A stretch of DNA of 64,000 nt, from assembly GCF_000410875.1 (NCBI RefSeq), contig NZ_AROI01000004.1:1-64000 (forward strand), read 5' to 3'. The translations under genes and the position numbers were made by a program. This DNA is from Halopseudomonas pelagia CL-AP6. GTDB lineage: Bacteria; Pseudomonadota; Gammaproteobacteria; Pseudomonadales; Pseudomonadaceae. Shown here one piece after another: positions 1-9,128 of this stretch (position 1 is the first letter of the stretch; every line of letters begins with the position of its first letter). The notes under the pieces are model-generated. The model had not been told where the DNA came from, made no database searches, and saw only the letters and a list, made by a program, of their open reading frames with translations.

Positions 1-139
1 ATTCCGGACAGTAGTGCGCGTACGCGGGAATGACTGGTTTTGGGCTGGGAATGACGGGGTTGGGGCTGGGAGTGAAGAGCGCGGAAGTCGGAATGACGCG
101 CGTTGGGGCCGGATACGTTCCGCTACCCTCTGCACAACC
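1..139. repeat. degenerate 21-bp repeats downstream of the mrp cluster
   Basis: Non-coding stretch after the last mrp gene. Positions 32-115 read as four imperfect 21-bp units starting at 32, 53, 74 and 95, each built around GGGAATGAC / GGGCTGGGA-type words. The segment 17-34 (GCGCGTACGCGGGAATGA) resembles the GCGGGAATGAC palindromic words common between genes in pseudomonads. I see no T-run terminator on the minus strand. Function unknown. Confidence 0.4.
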
Positions 140-487
140 TTACTCCCAAGGCTGCCCTTTGGTCCGCTCTACCCGCTTCAAACGTTCGTGCATCGCCGCT
201 TTGGCCAGCATGTTGGCGCTGACCGGGGCGGTCATGAACAGGAAGATGGTGATCAGCAGTTCATGCATACTGAGCCCCTCTCCCCGAGTGCTGAAGTAGA
301 TCAGCGAGCCAATCACCAGAGCGCCTACGCCCAGGGTCGTCGCTTTGGTAGGCCCATGCAGGCGCATAAAGAAGTCGGGCAGTTTCCACAGCCCAATGGA
401 GCCGATCAGCGCAAAAACACTGCCCAGCAGAATCAGCGAAGCGACAATCCACTCCACTACTGTAGCGCTTTGAATGGCCTCTAGCAT
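140..487 (-). CDS. mrpG: Mrp Na+/H+ antiporter subunit G, operon 1
   Basis: 115-residue membrane protein of the MrpG/MnhG/PhaG family, a small subunit of the multi-subunit Na+(K+)/H+ antiporter of the inner membrane. It has three hydrophobic stretches: about residues 12-34, the segment around LGVGALVIGSLIYF, and LLITIFLFMTAPVSANML. The family signature GSIGLWKLPDFFMRLHGPTKATTLG is clear, and the TAPVSA motif is typical. It is the last gene of operon 1 on the minus strand, 39 bp after mrpF. Length is normal. MrpG carries no known transport site and is needed for complex assembly. Confidence 0.95.
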   Translation of the reverse strand: MLEAIQSATVVEWIVASLILLGSVFALIGSIGLWKLPDFFMRLHGPTKATTLGVGALVIGSLIYFSTRGEGLSMHELLITIFLFMTAPVSANMLAKAAMHERLKRVERTKGQPWE

Positions 488-526
488 GTCAGCTCCGGTT
501 CTTTGTTCAGCTTCTTATTCCACTTA

Positions 527-796
527 TTACTCAATGATGTCACCCCGCAGCAGGTGCTTGGCGATGGCGACCGTGCCGACAAAGCCCATGACCGCAATCA
601 GCAATGCTGCCTCGAAGAACAGATCCGAACTCAAGTACAGACCCAGCAGAATAATCAGTGCAATCGCATTGATATAAAGAGTATCGAGCGCCAGGATACG
701 GTCCGGCAGGTCCGGCCCCTTGAGCAGGCGCAGCATGTTCAGCACCACTGCCACAGACATGATGCCCAGGCACAGGAGAATTACGGTGTGGAGCAT
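527..796 (-). CDS. mrpF: Mrp antiporter subunit F, operon 1
   Basis: 89-residue protein with three membrane spans, MrpF/MnhF/PhaF family. The conserved loop after the first span reads LRLLKGPDLPDRILALDTL, the family's best signature (GP..PDR..ALD). The gene overlaps the 3' end of mrpE by 16 bp, so the two are translationally coupled. The ATG at 796 begins MLHTVILLCLG and gives the usual length. It is a small inner-membrane subunit needed for Mrp activity. Confidence 0.95.
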   Translation of the reverse strand: MLHTVILLCLGIMSVAVVLNMLRLLKGPDLPDRILALDTLYINAIALIILLGLYLSSDLFFEAALLIAVMGFVGTVAIAKHLLRGDIIE

Positions 797-1284
797 TCGA
801 ACACCTCCATGAGCGGCCGCTCGTAACGCTGCTTGATGGTTTCAATCAGTTCCTGCTCATCTGCCACGTCAAGCGCGTGGATCAGTAGCGTTCGGCGATC
901 ATCGCTGATGTCCGACGAAACCGTACCCGGCGTCAGCGAGATGGTACTGGCAAGCAAGTGGATGGCAAAATCATGGGTCAGCTCAACCGGGTACTCGACG
1001 AAAGCCGGCCGCAGCTTATTGCTGGGTCCGAGGATGAGCTTGGCCACATCCAGATTCGCCGTGAGAATATCGCCCAGCACCCGCAGGGTGAAGCGCAGCA
1101 GCACCAGCGGTCGGCGCATGGTTGGCGGGTCCGGCCAGAATACATGGGTAATCAGCGGTATGCCCCAGGCCAGAAAGAACCCCATGATCAAGGAGCCTGG
1201 GGACAGATCATTCATGATCAACTGCCAGACCACCACCAGGAACAGGCTCAGCCAGGGGTGAGGCAGCAAAGATTGGCGGTTCAT
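781..1284 (-). CDS. mrpE: Mrp antiporter subunit E, operon 1
   Basis: 167-residue MrpE/MnhE/PhaE family subunit. Hydrophobic N-terminal segments (PWLSLFLVVVWQLIM; LIMGFFLAWGIPLITHVF) are followed by a cytoplasmic domain with the family's SLTPGTVSSDISDDRRTLLIHALDV region. The stop codon lies within mrpF (16-bp overlap) and the start abuts the mrpD stop (1-bp overlap). MrpE is a non-transporting subunit that stabilises or modulates the complex. Length and motifs are ordinary. Confidence 0.94.
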   Translation of the reverse strand: MNRQSLLPHPWLSLFLVVVWQLIMNDLSPGSLIMGFFLAWGIPLITHVFWPDPPTMRRPLVLLRFTLRVLGDILTANLDVAKLILGPSNKLRPAFVEYPVELTHDFAIHLLASTISLTPGTVSSDISDDRRTLLIHALDVADEQELIETIKQRYERPLMEVFECSTP

Positions 1285-2807
1285 TATGGCTGGCCTCCGG
1301 GGGTAAACGGCTGCGTGGTCAGCACCTGCTGAATATACTCGCTTGGGTGGAGTAACTGTGCCGCCGTGGCGTCCAGGTACGCCAGCACAGGCGCGGCAAA
1401 GTAGACCAGCAATGGGCTGGTCAGCAACAATACCGTCATGGCCAGCATACGCAGCGGATCGAGCGGTTCACCGGTGTCAGGCGCGGCATCACGCCGCCAG
1501 AACAGCGTACTGCCGGCGCGGCTGAGCGCTACCAGGGTAACCAAACTGCTGCCCAATACCACCGCGTAGAGCCAGGCGGCCATCACCCCACTTCCTACGG
1601 CGCTGAGCAACAGCAGTTTGCCGATAAAACCCGACAGTGGCGGCATACCTGCCACTGAAACAGCCGCGACAAAGAACAGGCCACTGAGCATCAACGCGCC
1701 GGGCATATCAGGCCCGGGCACCAGGCGCGCGGCGAAGCGCGGGCCGCGAGAGCGGCTGATAATGCCGGCAAACAAAAACAGTCCGCCGCTGATCCAGGTG
1801 CTATGCATCAGATAATACAGGCTAGCAGCCAGCGCTTCCTGGGTACCCAGCGAGATCCCCGCCAACAAGGTGCCCACCGACACCACCACCAGATAGGCCA
1901 CCAGGCCGTTCAGGCTACTGGCCGCCAATGCCCCAATCGCGCCCAGTACAATGGTGACCAGGGCAATCGGCCAGAGCCAGTCCTGGGCCATAGATGCGAG
2001 CATACCGGCGTCGTCACCGAACATCAGGGTATAAACGCGCAAAATCGAATACAGCCCGACCTTGGTCATCACCGCAAACAATGCGGCAACTGGCGCGCTG
2101 GCGGCCGAGTAAGCTTTGGGCAACCAGAAATACAGCGGAAAGATCGCCGCCTTGAGCCCGAACACCACCAGCAGCAACATGCCCGCCGCTCCGACCAGAG
2201 GCGCATCGGCTACGGGTACCTCAGCGATCTTGACCGCCAGATCAGCCATGTTCAGCGTGCCGGTCACGCCATACAAGGTGCCCACAGCAATCAAAAACAA
2301 TGCCGAGCCGAACAGATTGAGCAGCACATAATGCAACCCGGCCCTGACCCGTGCAGACCCCGCGCCATGCAGCAACAAGGCATAGGAAGCGATCAACAGA
2401 ATCTCAAAGAACACGAACAGGTTAAACAGGTCGCCGGTCAGAAAAGCGCCGTTAATGCCCATCAACTGAAACTGGAACAACGCATGGAAATTGCGCCCCA
2501 GACCGTCATCACCGCGCATTGCGTACAGAACCGCAGCACCGGCAAGCACAGCAGTGACCAACAACATCAAGGCGGCCAAGCGGTCGACTACCAGCACAAT
2601 ACCAAAGGGCGGCACCCAGTTACCGGCAGCATAGACGCCGATACCTTCGCCCGCCTGGCTCATCAGGATCAAGGCCAGCGGTATCTGCAAGATAGTCGCG
2701 CCAAGCGACAGACTGCGCTTGACCGACATCTGGCTGCGCGCGATCAACAATAGCAAGGCACCCATAAACATCGGCAGCAGTATAGGAAGCACCGGGAGAT
2801 GATTCAT
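1284..2807 (-). CDS. mrpD: Mrp antiporter subunit D, operon 1
   Basis: 507-residue polytopic membrane protein of the NADH-quinone oxidoreductase ND2/4/5-like antiporter family, about 14 spans. The proton-channel glutamate lies in the LFVFFEILLIASYALL segment (equivalent to MrpD E137 of Bacillus), and the conserved lysines in FGLKAAIFPLYFWLPKAYSA and AVMTKVGLYSILRVY are present. With MrpA it forms the ion-translocating core. It overlaps mrpC by 4 bp (ATGA). It is clearly diverged from the second mrpD at 7240-8730. Confidence 0.96.
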   Translation of the reverse strand: MNHLPVLPILLPMFMGALLLLIARSQMSVKRSLSLGATILQIPLALILMSQAGEGIGVYAAGNWVPPFGIVLVVDRLAALMLLVTAVLAGAAVLYAMRGDDGLGRNFHALFQFQLMGINGAFLTGDLFNLFVFFEILLIASYALLLHGAGSARVRAGLHYVLLNLFGSALFLIAVGTLYGVTGTLNMADLAVKIAEVPVADAPLVGAAGMLLLVVFGLKAAIFPLYFWLPKAYSAASAPVAALFAVMTKVGLYSILRVYTLMFGDDAGMLASMAQDWLWPIALVTIVLGAIGALAASSLNGLVAYLVVVSVGTLLAGISLGTQEALAASLYYLMHSTWISGGLFLFAGIISRSRGPRFAARLVPGPDMPGALMLSGLFFVAAVSVAGMPPLSGFIGKLLLLSAVGSGVMAAWLYAVVLGSSLVTLVALSRAGSTLFWRRDAAPDTGEPLDPLRMLAMTVLLLTSPLLVYFAAPVLAYLDATAAQLLHPSEYIQQVLTTQPFTPGGQP

Positions 2808-3132
2808 TCGCGATCTCCCTTGCCATCAACATGGTCGTTGTCCAACTCGCCCTGGCCGCGCAACGCCAGCACCAACGCAAAGGCGGTCATCGCAAAGCCA
2901 ATCACGATGGCCGTCAACACCAGCGCCTGCGGCAACGGGTCAGCGTGTTCGGCGGCGCGGCCGATCACCGCGGGCATACCGGTATTCAGCCGGCCCATGG
3001 CAAACAGGAACAGATTGACCGCATAGCCGATCAAGGTCAGCCCGACCACCACCGGAAAGGTGCGCGCCCGCAATAGCAGATAAACACCGCAGGTCGTCAG
3101 CAGGCCCAGGGTCAAAGCGAAAAGCAGCTCCA

Positions 3133-3133
<1 letters not shown>
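2804..3133 (-). CDS. mrpC: Mrp antiporter subunit C, operon 1
   Basis: 109-residue MrpC/MnhC/PhaC subunit related to NuoK, with three membrane spans. Signature segments are VGLTLIGYAVNLFLFAMGRL and DPLPQALVLTAIVIGFAMTAFALVLALR; the PLPQALVLTAIVIG block is diagnostic. The last residues are charged and short, unlike the longer tail of the second copy. The stop codon of mrpA touches its start and it overlaps mrpD by 4 bp. Confidence 0.96.
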
Positions 3134-5925
<2,792 letters not shown>

Positions 5926-5974
5926 GCAGGACTCACTCCGTCAATGGCCTTTCAGGCTTCTTACATGCTGTTAT

Positions 5975-5993
5975 TCCGGGCTTACGGCCCGGA
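5975..5993. other. perfect hairpin between the two mrp operons
   Basis: TCCGGGC, five-base loop TTACG, GCCCGGA: a perfect 7-bp stem in the 141-bp gap between mrpG of operon 2 and mrpA of operon 1. There is no T-run after it on either strand, so it is not a classical terminator. It could be an RNA-processing or stability element that lets the two operons be expressed at different levels, or a repeat of the GCCCGGA type common between genes. Only the palindrome is seen. Confidence 0.45.
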
Positions 5994-6066
5994 CAAGCCA
6001 TCCATTATCCACACACAGCCTTGCACTGTCATGAATTCAGCCGATTGATTGAATAAGAGTGATCTA

Positions 6067-6429
6067 TTATTGCGGGTCCTTGGGCTGATCCAAGCCGCGA
6101 TCCTTGGCCCGCTCCAACGCATCCCCCAATGGGCCGACCTTGGGTCTGACGCCAGCCATGTGCCCAGCGCGTGAGATCGCATGAGCGGCCATGGGCGCGG
6201 TGACCAATAGCACCGCAATCGCCAGTAGCGTCTCCAGCCATGCCATGCCGGAGGTTGCGAACAGCACCCCGAGCAGTACCAATATCGCGCCCAACGCACC
6301 CGCTTTACTGGCCGAGTGCATGCGCGTATAGGCGTCGGGTAGGCGCCAGACGCCCAGCGCGCCAAGCAGACTGAACACCGCGCCGAGCAAAACCAGCGCC
6401 GAACCGGCTATTGCGAGAAAGTCGTTCAT
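6067..6429 (-). CDS. mrpG: Mrp antiporter subunit G, operon 2
   Basis: 120-residue MrpG family protein with three membrane spans. Signature GALGVWRLPDAYTRMHSASKAGALGAILVLLG is clear, and the TAPMAAHAISRA segment matches the TAPV/MA motif of the family. The tail GVRPKVGPLGDALERAKDRGLDQPKDPQ is longer and more charged than in copy 1. It overlaps mrpF by 4 bp and ends the second operon. Confidence 0.95.
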   Translation of the reverse strand: MNDFLAIAGSALVLLGAVFSLLGALGVWRLPDAYTRMHSASKAGALGAILVLLGVLFATSGMAWLETLLAIAVLLVTAPMAAHAISRAGHMAGVRPKVGPLGDALERAKDRGLDQPKDPQ

Positions 6430-6758
6430 GGCTCGCCTCCTTCTTCCCGGCGCTCAGGCTGCCCATGGGGGTTGTCGCTGCTATGAGTACCGGTGAACAA
6501 CAGGGCGAAGGCGACACTACCGAGAAAGCTGACAATCGCCAACACGATGGCCACGTCCAATAGCACGGCCTGCTCACTCATCAGCGCCAGTACCGACACC
6601 CCGGCCACGCCAATCATGGTCAAGGCATCTACCGCGACCGCGCGATCCGGCCTACTCGGCCCCACCAACAGGCGCCACATGATCAGCAGCGTGCTGATCA
6701 CCAGCATGCCGCCCGCCAGCGGCAATACCCAGTCAGCTCCAGCCAATGTCACGTTCAT
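6426..6758 (-). CDS. mrpF: Mrp antiporter subunit F, operon 2
   Basis: 110-residue MrpF family protein. Signature [33 protein letters not shown] is followed by the third span VAIVLAIVSFLGSVAFALLF. A hydrophilic tail of about 20 residues (SSDNPHGQPERREEGGEP) is absent from copy 1, which explains the greater length. It overlaps mrpE and mrpG by 4 bp each, so translation is tightly coupled. Confidence 0.95.
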   Translation of the reverse strand: MNVTLAGADWVLPLAGGMLVISTLLIMWRLLVGPSRPDRAVAVDALTMIGVAGVSVLALMSEQAVLLDVAIVLAIVSFLGSVAFALLFTGTHSSDNPHGQPERREEGGEP

Positions 6759-7243
6759 TTTTCACCTCCCAGCGGCTGCACCCAGCGCATCAGACGCCGC
6801 TCGATATTGCCAATGGCAGCGGTGACTGAGTCCACCGAACGGGTATCCAATACATGTACGAACATTTCCCCGGTGCGCGAACGATAGTCCAGTGCCAGGG
6901 TCCCCGGCGTTAACGTCAGCAGACAACCGAGCAGCGTAATCAAGCGTTTGTCGCGGGTATGCACCGGAACGCGCACCACGGCGGATTCGACCTGGTAGCG
7001 CGGGTTCAGGACAATCTTCGCCACGTCCAGCGAGGCGCTGAATACCTGCCAGGTAAACCAGGGAACGAATACCAGCCCGGCCTCTATGCGCAACGCATAC
7101 ACACGGCTGGGGTGATGAAACAACCCACCTAGCCTGAACAACGGGTAAAGCGCGGCAAACGCGATCAGCCAGTACAGCGGGCTGAGCGACGCCAGAACCG
7201 CGGCCAGTACGCTAGCGAGCAGCAAATGCACATACACCATCAC
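6755..7243 (-). CDS. mrpE: Mrp antiporter subunit E, operon 2
   Basis: 162-residue MrpE family subunit. N-terminal membrane segments (VHLLLASVLAAVLASLSPLYWLIAF) lead to a cytoplasmic domain with VPVHTRDKRLITLLGCLLTLTPGTLALDYRSRTGEMFVHVLD, the standard LTPGT region. It overlaps mrpD and mrpF by 4 bp each. Sequence is well diverged from the copy in operon 1, so this is not a recent duplication. Confidence 0.94.
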   Translation of the reverse strand: MMVYVHLLLASVLAAVLASLSPLYWLIAFAALYPLFRLGGLFHHPSRVYALRIEAGLVFVPWFTWQVFSASLDVAKIVLNPRYQVESAVVRVPVHTRDKRLITLLGCLLTLTPGTLALDYRSRTGEMFVHVLDTRSVDSVTAAIGNIERRLMRWVQPLGGEK

Positions 7244-8730
7244 TCGCCCCTCCCATTCAGCAGTTGTAGGTAGGCGGGCGCTTCGATCAACTGCAGAGAT
7301 GCTGCCATGGCGTAATTCATCACCGGCCCTGCGCCCAGGCCAATGGCGACCGTAATCAGCGCCAAAGCGGTCACCGTGATCCAGGCACCCCGCGGCCCGC
7401 TCCCCGCGGCACCCAGCAGCTCGGGTTGCGGGTGAGCCTTGAGAAAGCTCTCATTCCAGATCTTGCTCATCGATAGCAAGGTAAATATCCCGGTAAACAG
7501 GGCGAAGAACGCAGCCACCCAGACTCCGGCGTCCAGACTCGCCTTGACCAGCACAAACTTGGCCCAGAAGCCCGACAACGGCGGTATACCTGCCAACGAC
7601 AAGGCCGGTATGGCAAACAGAATGGCCAGCATTGGGGTACGGGCATACAGCCCGCCCATTCCCGCCAGGCGCTCGGACCCGGTAATCCGCGCAGCGATCC
7701 CGCCGACAAAGAACAGGTTAGCTTTGACTACGATATGGTGGATCAGATAAAACACCGCGCCCGCCAGCGCCAGCGGCGTGGCCAAAGCCAAGCCCAATAT
7801 CATGTAGCCGACCTGACTGACGATATGAAAGGACAGTATGCGCCTCACCTCGGTCTGCGCAGCCGCTCCCAGCACGCCGATAATCATGGTCGCGCAGGCC
7901 ACCCATAACAACACCGAATGCACTATGCCCGGTTCAGGCCAAAGCAGCGTCACCAAGCGGATCAGCGCATACACCCCAACTTTGGTCAGCAAGCCGGCAA
8001 AGAGAGCCGAGACCGGAGTCCAGGCGACGTGATAGCTGGCCGGCAGCCAACCGAACAAGGGGAATAGTGCGGCCTTGATCGAGAAGGATACCAGCATCAG
8101 AATCACGCCTAGCCAGGCGCCATCGCTGGCTTCATCAGCGCGGAACAGCAGCGCCAGTTCACCCATGTTCAAGGTGCCAGTGGCGCCATAGACCAACCCC
8201 GCGGCAAGCAGAAACAGCAGAGTCGCGAGCATGTTCAAGACCAGGTAGGTCATGGCCCCGGACAACCGCCGCTCACCACCACCCAGCGCTATCAGCGCAA
8301 AGGAGCCAATCAACAGCACCTCGAACCAGACGTACAGGTTGAATACATCAGCGGTAATGAAGGCCCCGCAGATACCGGCCAGCAGCCCGTGCACAAACAG
8401 ATGCGTATCACGCAGAAAATCAGCAGGCATCGGTTGGCGAAAGCAGTAGATCAATGTAGCGAAGCCGATGACCCCGGTAATCGCGACCATCACCGCCGAC
8501 AAGCGATCGATCACCAGGCTGATACCGTAAGGCGCGGCCCAGCCGCCCATCTGCGCGCTCAGCACCGTACCCTCAGCAGCGATGAGGACCAGATAAACAC
8601 CGGTCAGCAGCAGCAGGAGTGCGCCCGTCAGGCTGATGGCCGTGACCCAGGCATGATGGCGCTTGACCAGTAACGCCAGCAACAGCGTGGCAAGCGGAAT
8701 GAGGATCGGCAAGACGATCAACGTATTCAT
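7240..8730 (-). CDS. mrpD: Mrp antiporter subunit D, operon 2
   Basis: 496-residue ND2/4/5-like antiporter subunit. The key glutamate is in NLYVWFEVLLIGSFALIALGG, with lysines in FSIKAALFPLFGWLPASYHVAW and AGLLTKVGVYALIRLVTLL. About 14 membrane spans. Compared with copy 1 the segment after the first lysine reads SYHVAWTPVSALFAG rather than AYSAASAPVAALFAV, so the two complexes may differ in ion preference or regulation (inference). Overlaps mrpC and mrpE by 4 bp. Confidence 0.96.
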   Translation of the reverse strand: MNTLIVLPILIPLATLLLALLVKRHHAWVTAISLTGALLLLLTGVYLVLIAAEGTVLSAQMGGWAAPYGISLVIDRLSAVMVAITGVIGFATLIYCFRQPMPADFLRDTHLFVHGLLAGICGAFITADVFNLYVWFEVLLIGSFALIALGGGERRLSGAMTYLVLNMLATLLFLLAAGLVYGATGTLNMGELALLFRADEASDGAWLGVILMLVSFSIKAALFPLFGWLPASYHVAWTPVSALFAGLLTKVGVYALIRLVTLLWPEPGIVHSVLLWVACATMIIGVLGAAAQTEVRRILSFHIVSQVGYMILGLALATPLALAGAVFYLIHHIVVKANLFFVGGIAARITGSERLAGMGGLYARTPMLAILFAIPALSLAGIPPLSGFWAKFVLVKASLDAGVWVAAFFALFTGIFTLLSMSKIWNESFLKAHPQPELLGAAGSGPRGAWITVTALALITVAIGLGAGPVMNYAMAASLQLIEAPAYLQLLNGRGE

Positions 8731-9128
8731 GCTTTACCCTCCTCGGCCGGCGGATGCGCGTGCTCTTCATCCTTGTCCGGGGCCGGCTGCTCGGTCACCT
8801 GACTAACCCGGTCGGTGTCCTTGTCGCCGTGCAATTCATGGGTGCGCTTGAGCACCGAGAGGGCAAATACGAAGAGTGCAAAGCCGATGACAATGGCGGT
8901 CAAGACCAATGCCTGGGGCAAGGGGTTGGCCGCGTCCTGCGCGCTCTGACCGGCAAAGGTGAAGGCGGCTTGGCTGCCGGAAAAGCGGCCTGCAGTGAGC
9001 ACCCCGAGGTTGATAGCGTTACCCAGCACCGCGATGCCGAGCACCACCCGCATCAGATGCCGATCAAGCATCATCCATACCCCCAGCGCAGCCATGATGC
9101 CTGCGGTAATGGCGCCTATCCATTCCAT
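8727..9128 (-). CDS. mrpC: Mrp antiporter subunit C, operon 2
   Basis: 133-residue MrpC family subunit. Core segments IAVLGNAINLGVLTAGRF and NPLPQALVLTAIVIGFALFVFALSVL identify it. The C terminus carries an extra tail of about 35 charged residues rich in D, E and H (ending DEEHAHPPAEEGKA) that operon 1 lacks; such a tail would face the cytoplasm and could bind cations or partners, but this is speculation. It overlaps mrpD by 4 bp and touches mrpA. Confidence 0.96.
   Translation of the reverse strand: MEWIGAITAGIMAALGVWMMLDRHLMRVVLGIAVLGNAINLGVLTAGRFSGSQAAFTFAGQSAQDAANPLPQALVLTAIVIGFALFVFALSVLKRTHELHGDKDTDRVSQVTEQPAPDKDEEHAHPPAEEGKA

Noticed and set aside
1803-2753. 316-codon frame on the plus strand opposite mrpD
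   Set aside because: Antisense shadow of a clearly coding gene, Gln/His/Arg-rich composition, no family match.
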